35,047 nucleotides of DNA from contig JAEUJZ010000166.1 in assembly GCA_016794505.1 (NCBI GenBank), positions 1 through 35,047 on the forward strand, in the 5' to 3' direction. The stretch's first letter is position 1; every line of letters begins with the position of its first letter. Positions 24,901-32,324 of the stretch are shown one piece after another. The notes beneath the pieces were generated by a model that saw only the letters and a program-made list of their open reading frames with translations, did no database searches and was not told the DNA's origin. The DNA comes from Myxococcales bacterium (lineage in GTDB: Bacteria; Myxococcota_A; Polyangia; Palsa-1104; JAEUJZ01). The translations under genes were made by a program, and so were the position numbers.

Positions 24901-26358
24901 CGTGGGATCGTCGGTGGCCTGCGCCGTCTGACAGGCCTCCAAGAACACCAGGGGGACGCGGTGCTGGCGGAACAGGCCCGCTAAGCGCTCGGCGTCGACG
25001 AAGTCGGCCCGGCGGCGCTCGGGCAGCGCGGCGTCTTCGGCCCGCTCGAAGTACAGGCCGCCCAGGCCGGCCTGCTTGCTCCAGGCGCCGTGGCCGTCGA
25101 AGTGGACGACATCGACGGGCTGTCCCCGCTTGCGCGCGGCGAGCAGGGCTTCGTTCAAGGCGGACAGCGTCGGCGGATCCAGGCGCGAAAGCTGAACCAG
25201 CTCGCCCAAGGTCTCGATCGCTTCGACGAGCGGCTTGGCCGAGGCGCGCGGGTCGATCAAGCCGACGGGGTCGCCGCTGTCCGTGACCTCGGGCCGCGGG
25301 CTCAGCAAAAGGACGCGAATCGGCAGGTTGGTGACGCGATGCGGCTGCTCGTCGCGATTGGGCAGGCGCCGCCGCACGCGCACGGGCAGCGCGCCTTGGA
25401 ACAGAAAGCTGCGCCCGTCGTGAAGAAGCTCCCACGGCAGGGTCAGCCAGGCTGCGGCGGCTTCACGCGTCATGCGCCGCTCGTCGGCAGACGCTCCCTC
25501 GGGCAGGTCTTGATCGACGTGGACCGAAAAGCGCCGTACACCGCGCTCGGCAGCGTGCTGCCAGGCAGAGAGCGCTGGGCCAGGGGCCTTGCCGCCCAGA
25601 GCCATCTGATACAGCTCGTTTCCCCAGGCGGGCAGCTTGGCCTCGATGGTGCGGGCGCGCTCGCGGAACAGGCCAAAGGGCCAGCGATAGTACTCTTCCA
25701 AGTACCAGCGCAGATCGTCGGCTTCGATGGGACCCAGCGGAGCCTGCACGCGATAGCGCGGGCTCTCGACCTTGGCCGCGGTCGGCACGGCTGGCTCAAA
25801 GATGAGCTCCGCGGTGGCGGACAGCATGCGCTTGCCGTCTGGGTAGCGCAGCGCCGGATCGCGCAGCAACAAGACCAGATCCTCGACGGGCGGGGGCGGC
25901 TCGGGGACGGCGGGCGAAAGGGGCTCGGGCAGCGCCTTGCCCAGGGCGGCCCAGATCGCCGGCAAGACCTCGCCCAGGCCACTTGGCCCCGACGGCACGA
26001 CGATGGGCTCGGGAGGGGACTCGAACCACAGCTCCAGCGCCGTGGGCTCAAGCCCCGAAAGGAGCAGCGGAATCACGCGATAGCCCTGGTCGGCACAGCG
26101 CGCCGCGGTCTCGATGGCATGGCGAAGCTCGCGACGCACCTGGGGGAAGTTTGCGGTCTCGGGCCCGAGCACGACGAGCACGCTCTGGGCGACGGCGATG
26201 GCGTTCTGCACCTCGCTCGGAAGCTGGCTGCCTGCGGCCACTTCTGTGGCGGCCTGCCAGACCACGACGCCGCGCTCTTGCAGAAGCTGACGAAGCTCAG
26301 CGACGAGTGGGGCGTGGGGCGGAGCATGCGTGACAAAGACGTGGACACCGATGGACAT
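21967..26358 (-). CDS. TIR-CHAT-STAND(NB-ARC)-TPR protein
   Basis: A 1463-residue, NLR-like protein. Residues about 4-100 form a TIR-like domain (VHVFVTHA..., VVVW, VLVVLGPETANFPQVRRE); Glu77 occupies the position of the TIR NADase glutamate, though the usual Asp after the first strand is lost. A CHAT caspase-like protease follows (about 200-570) with LPWELLHDG (307-315), His423 in FDGHG and Cys476 in LEACQTA, an intact dyad. The STAND/NB-ARC ATPase has Walker A GIGGYGKT (632-639), Walker B ILVLDNVE (714-721) and RLVFSSR (753-759). The C-terminus carries TPRs repeating every 40 residues (1151, 1191, 1231, 1271, 1311), with a sixth near 1105. In the family, TPRs sense, STAND oligomerises on ATP, and TIR or CHAT kills or cuts. 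It is cytoplasmic, with only a weak AGG before the ATG. The trigger and substrates are unknown. Confidence 0.95.
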   Translation of the reverse strand: MSIGVHVFVTHAPPHAPLVAELRQLLQERGVVVWQAATEVAAGSQLPSEVQNAIAVAQSVLVVLGPETANFPQVRRELRHAIETAARCADQGYRVIPLLLSGLEPTALELWFESPPEPIVVPSGPSGLGEVLPAIWAALGKALPEPLSPAVPEPPPPVEDLVLLLRDPALRYPDGKRMLSATAELIFEPAVPTAAKVESPRYRVQAPLGPIEADDLRWYLEEYYRWPFGLFRERARTIEAKLPAWGNELYQMALGGKAPGPALSAWQHAAERGVRRFSVHVDQDLPEGASADERRMTREAAAAWLTLPWELLHDGRSFLFQGALPVRVRRRLPNRDEQPHRVTNLPIRVLLLSPRPEVTDSGDPVGLIDPRASAKPLVEAIETLGELVQLSRLDPPTLSALNEALLAARKRGQPVDVVHFDGHGAWSKQAGLGGLYFERAEDAALPERRRADFVDAERLAGLFRQHRVPLVFLEACQTAQATDDPTASVAARLLQAGTASVVAMSHAVLVATARRFVQAFYRSLAQGERVGEAMLAGQRSLHDDPSRGQIPGAGPLQLADWFVPVLYQDRHDPQLVPRVPSAQVQRLAAERRRVLLGDVPPEPPHGFHGRRHELLRLERLLFVEPRWVVLTGIGGYGKTALSCELARWLLQSRRLTRAAFVSLERYQGVDSVLDTLGHQLLPQGKGFSVRDYEDLAQARLPVERALREAERGAILVLDNVESLLAGDDEPSRSALPGILTLLHELLLAAPKTRLVFSSRSPLPAPFSRADRHVELSALARPDAIDLVRQVLTQQGAAPTQEPDGSPGADVVALVESVRCHPRALVLLAGELAQRGLRAITADLGPILADLDRRHPGDRENSLYASVELSLRRLPPDIRDALTPLAVCHGGIHLGVLAMLSGLDKDRVAAIAAALIHVGLGEDLGDGHLRLDPGLPPHLLRRLPPGTIDQIEPLRARFAQALAAFATFLYERRSTDSEAVSRLTRHELANLLAMLTWHAQHAPPEQTVDLAHSVEGLVAGLGLRQALDQAVALRERASHRLGHDWSHSRFLSEGAAIDRLLDRGALPEALAAAQRLLRHCQAAGPTAYPEAPYDLAQASFKLGRVLQRCGQPEAALPPLTEAQAAFQALADAGNQSAAAMASTCLTDSANCLLDLGRYEDAARAYAAAIAQAEAADRQRQVAVGKGQLGMVRLQQKRYPEALALYQEARERFTRLGEPRSVAVVWHQIGHVLEGLGQLERAESAYRESLAIQVRENNLAGQASSLNQLGTLYDRLGRLEDAAGFYQQAASIYQRLGDEAHEGRAQNNLAHALIKLGRYPAARTALQRALQCKQPLGHAAEPWTTWDILCDLETVTGDPAAAQDARAQAQAAYLRYRRDGGESQSNRAPWFAAVPRAIRSGQAQDGATQLAGLRQADVPPRVRALITALLAVLHGDRRPALADDPDLDYVDAVELRLLLAALAAG

Positions 26359-26532
26359 GGGGACCTGCCTGGCTAGGTGAAGCGGAACGCGCCGTGCGCT
26401 CGCCGCATCCTACGATACGCAGACCAGCCCCCGGCTTTGACGCAGCCCATCGCCCCGGTGCGGTCGCGAGCCAAGCCAGGGCCGCGCGGCGATGTTCCCC
26501 CCACGGAAGCAGCGGACCGTCGCGGGGACGAC

Positions 26533-26538
26533 AGGAGG
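26533..26538 (+). promoter_or_regulatory. AGGAGG Shine-Dalgarno ahead of an 11-codon leader ORF
   Basis: A perfect AGGAGG lies 5 nt before GTG 26544. It is 41 nt from the START gene's ATG, too far to serve that gene directly, so it either drives the short leader ORF or is fortuitous. Confidence 0.4.
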
Positions 26539-26543
26539 CTATT

Positions 26544-26579
26544 GTGAGTGGGAGATATTTTGTAATCTATAGTGCTTAA
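26544..26579 (+). CDS. Candidate 11-residue leader peptide
   Basis: From GTG 26544 the frame reads MSGRYFVIYSA and stops at TAA 26577-26579, immediately before ATG 26580 of the START-domain gene, in the same frame. It follows AGGAGG at ideal spacing. If translated, it would couple translation to the next gene. The peptide has an aromatic and hydrophobic core but no run of one regulatory codon, so attenuation is not obvious. If the message is leaderless, this ORF is not transcribed. Confidence 0.3.
   Translation: MSGRYFVIYSA
26568..26573 (+). promoter_or_regulatory. Candidate -10 (TATAGT) for a leaderless START-gene mRNA
   Basis: TATAGT lies in an AT-rich island (26552-26580) unusual for this DNA and ends 6 nt before ATG 26580. 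A partial -35 TTGTGA (26542-26547) stands 20 nt upstream, too far for a standard promoter. Confidence 0.4.
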
Positions 26580-27236
26580 ATGACTGGAAATATAAGCCGT
26601 CCGCTGCACCTGCTGTGGCTGGGGATCTGCCTGTCCTCGTGCTTGCTGTCGCTGTCTGCCCGCGCCGACGAGGTGTGGGAGCCCGTGACGGTCAAGGGCG
26701 AAAACCGCGAAGGCATCTCGGTCGAAAAGCGCAGCGTCCCAGGGTCAAAGTTCATGGAATATCGCGCTCGCGCCGTCACGTCGGTCAGCCCCGAGGTCGT
26801 GCTGCGCGGTCTGTGGTCCGGCTTGACCGAGCCCTCGCAAGGGACGGTCAAAAAGCGCGAGATCCTGCGCAAGAGCGAGACCGAGCTGGTCTTTTACGAT
26901 CAAGTCAAGACGCCCGTCGTCAGCGATCGCGACTACACGATGCGGATTTGGCAGTCGAAGGACGAAAAGACCGGCGCGCTGCACGTCCGCTTCGAGACCG
27001 CCAACGAGCTGGGTCCGCCCGTCGCATCGGGCTTCGTGCGCATTCCCAAGGTGCGGGGTAGCTGGCTGATCGAGGCAGGGGAGGGCGGTGGCGCCAAGCT
27101 GACGTATCAGTGCTACAGCGAGCCGGGTGGCAGCATCCCGGCGTTCATGGTGCGCGGTGCCCAGCAGAACCAAGTGGTCGTCGACATGCGACGGATCTTG
27201 GAACGAGCCCAGCGCGCCGCCAGCGCTGCGAAGTAG
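26580..27236 (+). CDS. Exported START-domain (SRPBCC) protein
   Basis: A protein of 218 residues with a signal peptide ending near SARADE (about residue 29), so periplasmic. The mature part is a START/Bet v1-like lipid-binding domain: VKGENREGISVEKRSVPGS, a helix, the strand VVSDRDYTMRIW (about 114-125), the conserved VRIPKVRGSW and a C-terminal amphipathic helix. Such proteins bind a hydrophobic ligand such as a lipid or sterol. The start is fixed by a TAA directly before the ATG and by the absence of another Met before the signal. The gene diverges from the TIR-CHAT-STAND gene (221 bp) and converges on transketolase (8 bp). Ligand unknown. Confidence 0.88.
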   Translation: MTGNISRPLHLLWLGICLSSCLLSLSARADEVWEPVTVKGENREGISVEKRSVPGSKFMEYRARAVTSVSPEVVLRGLWSGLTEPSQGTVKKREILRKSETELVFYDQVKTPVVSDRDYTMRIWQSKDEKTGALHVRFETANELGPPVASGFVRIPKVRGSWLIEAGEGGGAKLTYQCYSEPGGSIPAFMVRGAQQNQVVVDMRRILERAQRAASAAK

Positions 27237-27244
27237 GCGAGGCG

Positions 27245-29341
27245 CTAGCCGAGCAGGCGCTTGGCGGTGTGGAAGACGGCGTCGGGGGTGAAGCCGAAGT
27301 GCTTCTGTAGCTCTTTCAGCGGAGCCGAAGCGCCAAAGGTCTTCATGCTGATGCTAAGACCGTCGGCGCCGATGTAGCGCGCCCAGCCGAAGGCCGAGGC
27401 CTGCTCGATGGCGATGCGGGCCGTGACGGTCGCGGGCAGCACGCTCTCTTTGTACTCGGCGCTCTGGTGCTCGAAGAGCTCAAAGCACGGCAGGCTGACC
27501 ACGCGGGCGCAGATGCCGTCGGCAAGCAGGCGCTCATAGACCTCGATGGCCAGGGCTACCTCGCTGCCGCTGCCGATGAGGATGAGCTGCAGACCGCGAT
27601 CTTTGAAGCGTGCGGGATCGTGCTCGCGTGCGTCGGCCAGCACATACCCGCCGCGCAACAGGCCCGAGGCCGCGGCATAGCGGCTGCGATCCAGCGTCGG
27701 CAAGGCCTGCCGACTGAGCACCAGCGCAACCGGCTCGTGTCGCAGGCGCATGATCAGGCGCCAGGCTTCGGCGACTTCGTTGGCATCCGCCGGGCGAATC
27801 GTAAACAGGTGCGGGATGGCGCGTAGCGAGGCCAGGTGCTCTATCGGTTGGTGCGTAGGCCCGTCTTCCCCGACGCCGATCGAGTCGTGGGTGAAGATGT
27901 GCAGCGTCGGAATTTCCATGATCGCCGACAAGCGGATCGCCGGCCGGGCATAGTCGGAAAAGATCAGGAAGCCCGAGCCATAGGGCCGCAGCTTCGACAG
28001 AGACAGGCCGTTTAGGACCGCGCCCATCGCGTGCTCGCGAACCCCGAAGTGCAGGTTGCGTCCGCCGCGGTTTCCCGCCTGGAAGTCGCCGGCCCCTTCA
28101 AAGGTCAGCGTGGTCTTCGTTGAGCGCGCCAAGTCCGCCGAGCCGCCAAGCAGCCACGGGACACGCTTGGCCAGCGCATTGAGCACCTTGCCGCTGGCAT
28201 CGCGGCCCGCCATGCCTTTTTTGTCGGCGGGGAAGACCGGGATGTCGTGATCCCAGCCCTCGGGGAGCTGGCGGTGCTGCATGCGATAGACCTGATCGGC
28301 TAGCTCGGGGTGCTCGGCGCGGTACTTCTCGAAAAGTGCCATCCAGGCGGCTCGCGCCCCGGTCCCACGCTCGGCCAGGCCAGCGGCCATGTGCTCGCGC
28401 ACCCCGTCGGGAACCAGGAACTTGGCGTCTTCCGGCCAGCCATAGTTGCGCTTGGTCAGGCGGATTTCTTCGTCGCCAAGTGGCTCGCCATGGGCATGCG
28501 CCGTGTCCTGCTTATTGGGGGCGCCCCAGGCGATGTGCGAGTCGACGATGATCAGCGTCGGCCGATCGGCGGGATTCTGCGCCGTGCGCAGGAACGTCCC
28601 CAGCGCTTGGTCCAGTTGACCCAGGTCATTTGCGTCGGTGACATGCACGACCTGCCAGCCATAGGCGCGGAACCGCGCCCCGACGTCTTCAGAAAACGCC
28701 AGGCTGGTGTTGCCGTCGATGGTGATCTGGTTGTTGTCGTACAGCCAGCACAGGTTCGAAAGCTTGAGGTGGCCGGCCAGCGACGCGGCCTCGCTGCTGA
28801 TGCCTTCCATCATGCAGCCGTCGCCGGCCAGCGCGAAGACGTTGTAGTTGAACAGCTCAAAGCCGGGGCGGTTGTAGCGCGCCGCCAGCCAGCGACTTGC
28901 GATGGCCATGCCCACCGACGTGGCGACGCCCTGGCCCAGCGGGCCGGTCGTACACTCGACTCCCGATGTCCAGCGGTATTCCGGGTGCCCCGGACAGCGG
29001 CTGTCCAGCTGGCGGAAGTGCTTGATGTCGTCGAGCGAGACGCTGGGATGACCCAGCTGTTCATACTGCGCATTCACCGCCCGCACGCCGTACAGGTGCA
29101 GAAGCGAGTACAGCAGCATCGATGCGTGACCCGCCGACAGCACGAAGCGATCGCGGTTCGGCCAGATGGGATCCTGGGGATCGAAGCGCAAGTGCCGCTG
29201 CCACAGCGCGTACGCGACCGGGGCCAGCGCCATCGGCGTGCCGGGATGGCCCGAGTTGGCCGCCTGCACGGCATCCATGGACAGGGTGCGGATGGTGTTT
29301 ATGCACAGCGTATCGATATCCAGCGACGGCGATGCGCTCAT
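27245..29341 (-). CDS. tkt: Transketolase
   Basis: Thiamine-diphosphate enzyme of 698 residues that moves two-carbon units between sugar phosphates in the non-oxidative pentose phosphate pathway. Marks are SGHPGTPM near the N-terminus, the TPP motif GDGCMMEGISSEA...NQITIDG, the middle-domain FGVREHAMGAVLNGL, and DSIGVGEDGPTHQPIEH, where the catalytic His and Glu lie. ATG 29341 is supported by AAGGAG 7 nt upstream; the longer upstream frame has no such support and overlaps the promoter of the divergent gene. The usual length is about 660-700. It converges on the START gene and diverges from the DUF4178 gene. Confidence 0.97.
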   Translation of the reverse strand: MSASPSLDIDTLCINTIRTLSMDAVQAANSGHPGTPMALAPVAYALWQRHLRFDPQDPIWPNRDRFVLSAGHASMLLYSLLHLYGVRAVNAQYEQLGHPSVSLDDIKHFRQLDSRCPGHPEYRWTSGVECTTGPLGQGVATSVGMAIASRWLAARYNRPGFELFNYNVFALAGDGCMMEGISSEAASLAGHLKLSNLCWLYDNNQITIDGNTSLAFSEDVGARFRAYGWQVVHVTDANDLGQLDQALGTFLRTAQNPADRPTLIIVDSHIAWGAPNKQDTAHAHGEPLGDEEIRLTKRNYGWPEDAKFLVPDGVREHMAAGLAERGTGARAAWMALFEKYRAEHPELADQVYRMQHRQLPEGWDHDIPVFPADKKGMAGRDASGKVLNALAKRVPWLLGGSADLARSTKTTLTFEGAGDFQAGNRGGRNLHFGVREHAMGAVLNGLSLSKLRPYGSGFLIFSDYARPAIRLSAIMEIPTLHIFTHDSIGVGEDGPTHQPIEHLASLRAIPHLFTIRPADANEVAEAWRLIMRLRHEPVALVLSRQALPTLDRSRYAAASGLLRGGYVLADAREHDPARFKDRGLQLILIGSGSEVALAIEVYERLLADGICARVVSLPCFELFEHQSAEYKESVLPATVTARIAIEQASAFGWARYIGADGLSISMKTFGASAPLKELQKHFGFTPDAVFHTAKRLLG

Positions 29342-29576
29342 GAATTTCTCCTTGGGCGGGTGAGCGACAGCGAGGTAGGGGGATATGATAACCTGCCAGG
29401 CATGCTCCTTCGGAAGAGATTCCCCTGGGCACTCATCGGCAACCACAGCGTCCGCCTGCGGCGCCTGAGGCCGACACGATGAGCGCGAGGATTTCACCGA
29501 GGAACGCGGAGCAGATTCGACGGCAGGCGCAGCCAGATCAGGGTGGCGCACGTTGCATCTTGCGCGGGGGGAAGCG
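29342..29576. promoter_or_regulatory. Divergent promoter region, tkt and the DUF4178 operon
   Basis: These 235 bp carry the promoters of both genes. On the minus strand TATCAT (around 29383-29388) could be the tkt -10, about 40 nt before the start codon, next to CCTGCCAGG (29393-29401), a 4-bp inverted repeat. On the plus strand only the GGGGGAAG Shine-Dalgarno of the DUF4178 gene is clear. Confidence 0.35.
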
Positions 29577-31754
29577 ATGAGCGGTGCAGCCGGCTGCCCA
29601 GAGTGCGGCGCCGAAGTGAAGTTCACAACGCCAGGCGCAGTCCTGAGCATCTGCTCACACTGCCGCAGCGTGGTCGCCAAGCGCGGCCTGGACTACGAGA
29701 AGCTCGGCAAGGTGGCGCAGGTGGCCGAGACGAGCTCGCCCCTGGCTGTTGGCCTGCGCGGTACGGCTCACGGCGGGTTCGAAATCGTCGGGCGCATGCA
29801 GTTTGATCACGGCGCCGGTACCTGGAACGAGTGGTACCTGGCCACCGATGCCGGGCGCTTTCTGTGGCTGGCCGAGGCGCAGGGGCGATTTTATCTTTTG
29901 GCCCCCGTCGGTCCGGTGCCGCAAGCGCCCAGCTTTGAAAAGATGCATCCCGGCCACAGCATCCACATGCCGCTGCCCAGTGGGTCGGGCGATGCGGTGC
30001 TGCTGGCCTCGGAAGTTCACACCGCCAAGCTGGTCGCCGCCGAAGGTCAGATCCCGTTTGCCTTCAAGGTCGGCGAGCCGATGCGCTACGTCGATCTCTC
30101 GGGCTCTAAGGGCAGCGTAGGGACTCTTGACTATGGCGCGCCGGGCGACAGCGAGGTGCTGGGTTACTACGGGCGGCAGGTGCGCCTCGACGAGCTGAAG
30201 CTCGATCGGGCTTCGTTTTCGCACACGCCCAAGGTGGCCAAGGCCGGCAAGCGCATGTCGTGCCCGCAGTGCGATGGCGCGCTGGAGCTAAAAGCACCCG
30301 ACGTCAGCGAGCGCGTGACCTGTCCGTACTGCCGCGCCTTGGTCGACTGCACCAAGCAGCCACTCGTCGCGCTCAAGACGCTCAAGAAGCTGTCGCAGGA
30401 TCTTGAGCCGCGGTTTGCCCTGGGCAGTCAGGCGACCTTGCGCGGGCGCAGCTTCAGCGTGCTCGGTCATATTCGGCGCGAGATCACGACGGGGGACGGC
30501 GGCTTCTGGGACGAATACTTGCTGTGGACCGGCGAGCCCGATGCCGACAGCGCGTTCTTTTATCTGGTCGACTCGGGTGGGCACTTCACGCTGGCCGAGC
30601 CCGTGCCCTTTGGCGAGATCGGCGGCGGCGAGCGCCATCGCTATCTGCGCGGTCACTTCTGCACGCTGGCCGAGCAGTGTACGACGCGTGTCACGCACAT
30701 AAACGGCGAGTTCAGCTGGGCCGTAGAGCTGGGTGAGACGGTCGAGGCCAAGGACTTCGCCGCCGACGGAGTGATGATCTCGATCGAGACCAGCAAGGGC
30801 GAGCGTCGCGAGATCAATGCCTCGCTCGGGCTTTATCTTGACAGCGACGAGGTGTGGCAGGCGTTCAAGCTGGAAGGCAAGCCGCCGAGCAAGACCTGGG
30901 TGGCACCGCATCAGCCCAACCCCTATCGCATCCGCTGGGATCGGCAGAAGAAGACGTTCGGCTGGGCCTCGCTGCTGATGCTTGGTCTGCTGGCGTTTTC
31001 CTGCGCGCGATCGGGACACCAAAAGTACACCTGGAACATCGACACCGTCGCCGGAGTCGAGCCCGGCGCCGAGCATATTTTGATCAGCGAGCCCTTTGAG
31101 CTGGCCAAGCCGGGATCGCAGGTGGCGGTCGAGGTCAGCCTGGGGACGTACGTCGACAACTCGTGGCTGGCCGCCGATGTCTCGCTGATCAATGAAGAGA
31201 CCGGCGATGCGCACACGGTGGGCCTCGAAGCCGCCTATTATTCCGGCTATGCCGACGGAGAGAGCTGGAGCGAAGGAAGCCGTACGGCGAGCTCGGTCAT
31301 CCCGCGCGTCGAAGGCGGCAAGTACGTCATCCGCATCGAGCCCTCGTGGCCGGTCCAGCGAAGCTGCACCATCGCCAGCGACTGCGGATCGTTTCTGGAC
31401 TGGAGCTGCGTGGCCGGCAAGTGTGTGCGCGGCTGTGGCCTGCCGCCCACGCGCACTGTGACGGTGACCAGCAAGGGCGACGGCGACGAACTGCCCACGA
31501 GCTTCATCGAGCTGCTGCCTCGCCCGCTGCCCACGCTGCCCGGCGGCCGCAACTACGGCAGCTGTCCACTGGGCCGCGAGTGCGTCAACAACCAGTGCGT
31601 GTTGCCGGCGACCAAGATGAACCTGCGCATCTCGCAGCCGACGACGCGCTGGGGCTATGCCTTTTTCTTGTGGCTGCTTCTGGCTGTGGTTCCGCTTTGG
31701 AACCTTTTGGCCAAGAACCGCTTTGAGCAGCGCCGGACCGAGGACAACAGCTAG
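29577..31754 (+). CDS. Double DUF4178 membrane protein with zinc ribbons
   Basis: A protein of 725 residues; GGGGGAAG stands before ATG 29577. In order: zinc ribbon 1 (Cys7, 10, 26, 29), DUF4178 domain 1 (about 55-200, GTWNEWYLAT), zinc ribbon 2 (Cys229, 232, 249, 252), DUF4178 domain 2 (about 280-425, GGFWDEYLLW), a membrane helix (about 462-478), an outer beta-rich region with six to eight Cys (597-674), and a second membrane helix (about 692-712). Ribbons and DUF4178 domains thus lie on one side, likely cytoplasmic, with the Cys-rich loop outside. DUF4178 is of unknown function and commonly travels with DUF350. It begins a three-gene operon; the next gene starts 8 bp after its stop. Confidence 0.9.
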   Translation: MSGAAGCPECGAEVKFTTPGAVLSICSHCRSVVAKRGLDYEKLGKVAQVAETSSPLAVGLRGTAHGGFEIVGRMQFDHGAGTWNEWYLATDAGRFLWLAEAQGRFYLLAPVGPVPQAPSFEKMHPGHSIHMPLPSGSGDAVLLASEVHTAKLVAAEGQIPFAFKVGEPMRYVDLSGSKGSVGTLDYGAPGDSEVLGYYGRQVRLDELKLDRASFSHTPKVAKAGKRMSCPQCDGALELKAPDVSERVTCPYCRALVDCTKQPLVALKTLKKLSQDLEPRFALGSQATLRGRSFSVLGHIRREITTGDGGFWDEYLLWTGEPDADSAFFYLVDSGGHFTLAEPVPFGEIGGGERHRYLRGHFCTLAEQCTTRVTHINGEFSWAVELGETVEAKDFAADGVMISIETSKGERREINASLGLYLDSDEVWQAFKLEGKPPSKTWVAPHQPNPYRIRWDRQKKTFGWASLLMLGLLAFSCARSGHQKYTWNIDTVAGVEPGAEHILISEPFELAKPGSQVAVEVSLGTYVDNSWLAADVSLINEETGDAHTVGLEAAYYSGYADGESWSEGSRTASSVIPRVEGGKYVIRIEPSWPVQRSCTIASDCGSFLDWSCVAGKCVRGCGLPPTRTVTVTSKGDGDELPTSFIELLPRPLPTLPGGRNYGSCPLGRECVNNQCVLPATKMNLRISQPTTRWGYAFFLWLLLAVVPLWNLLAKNRFEQRRTEDNS

Positions 31755-31762
31755 GAGCAGCC

Positions 31763-32044
31763 ATGGCCAACGAAGAACCAATTCCCAGCCAGCCTGCCCA
31801 GCCCGTATCGCCGGAAGCCGAGCCCCCGCCATCGCTTATCGAGCGCTTGCGCCGCGCGCAAAAGAGCTTGGGCGCATACGGTCTGTTCTGCGTCGGCATC
31901 CTGTTTATGCAGCTTTTGATCGAGCTTCGCGGCTGGGGCTTTTCCCCAGGCGAGCGCGTTCACGTGCCGCCGAGCGTGCGGCAGTCACCGGGCGGATACC
32001 GCTCCTATCACTTCTGGCACCGCGGAGTTCACGGAGGGAAATGA
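31763..32044 (+). CDS. Small single-pass membrane protein of the DUF4178 operon
   Basis: A protein of 93 residues with AGGAG just before the ATG. It has a Pro/Glu-rich N-terminus (1-25), an amphipathic segment, one membrane helix at about 38-56 (YGLFCVGILFMQLLIEL) and a basic, aromatic, His-containing tail (YRSYHFWHRGVHGG). No family is recognised. It lies between the DUF4178 and DUF350 genes, 8 bp from the first and touching the second, so it is probably a small partner of one of them in the membrane. Confidence 0.75.
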   Translation: MANEEPIPSQPAQPVSPEAEPPPSLIERLRRAQKSLGAYGLFCVGILFMQLLIELRGWGFSPGERVHVPPSVRQSPGGYRSYHFWHRGVHGGK

Positions 32045-32265
32045 TGCTCCACTTCTGGGAAACGCACTGGGGACAGCTCGTCTCCGCCCTGATCTACTCG
32101 CTGATCGGCATTGGCATGTTCGCGCTCGCCTTTACCGTGCTGCGCAAGATGATGCCCTTCAATGTCTACAAGGAGCTTGAGGAGGATCAGAACATTGCCC
32201 TCGGCATCTTGATGGCGTCGGTGATGATCGGCATCTCGATCATCATCTCGTCCGCCATCCGCTGA
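32044..32265 (+). CDS. DUF350 membrane protein (YjfL type)
   Basis: A protein of 73 residues, two membrane helices (about 11-32 and 49-70) joined by a short charged loop with the family's NVYKELEEDQNIALGI pattern. I chose ATG 32044 since GGAGG (32033-32037) is 6 nt before it; ATG 32041 adds one Met and overlaps the previous stop as ATGA. DUF350 (YjfL/UPF0719) proteins usually have two such repeats of helices, so this is a half-length, single-repeat form. Known members sit with DUF4178-like and stress genes; function unproven. It ends the operon, 59 bp before the convergent monooxygenase. Confidence 0.88.
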   Translation: MLHFWETHWGQLVSALIYSLIGIGMFALAFTVLRKMMPFNVYKELEEDQNIALGILMASVMIGISIIISSAIR

Positions 32266-32294
32266 GCGCTCAAAGTGCCCTCGCTGCGTCTGCA

Positions 32295-32311
32295 GCCGAT
32301 GACGCGTCGGC
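32295..32311. terminator. Weak hairpin between DUF350 and the monooxygenase
   Basis: GCCGA and TCGGC pair over a 7-nt loop in the 59-bp gap between convergent genes. There is no T-run, so it is a weak candidate. Confidence 0.2.
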
Positions 32312-32324
32312 CCGCTGCGCTGCG

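Noticed and set aside
25090..26376. Long plus-strand frames antisense to the TIR-CHAT-STAND gene (also 22063-23283, 4031-5440 and 5112-6923)
   Set aside because: GC-rich coding DNA leaves antisense frames open; the minus-strand genes carry the conserved motifs.
21147..27236. Gasdermin or other obvious CHAT substrate next to the large gene
   Set aside because: The neighbours are LOG, gnd, START and transketolase; none has a pore-forming look, so any substrate must be elsewhere or within the protein itself.
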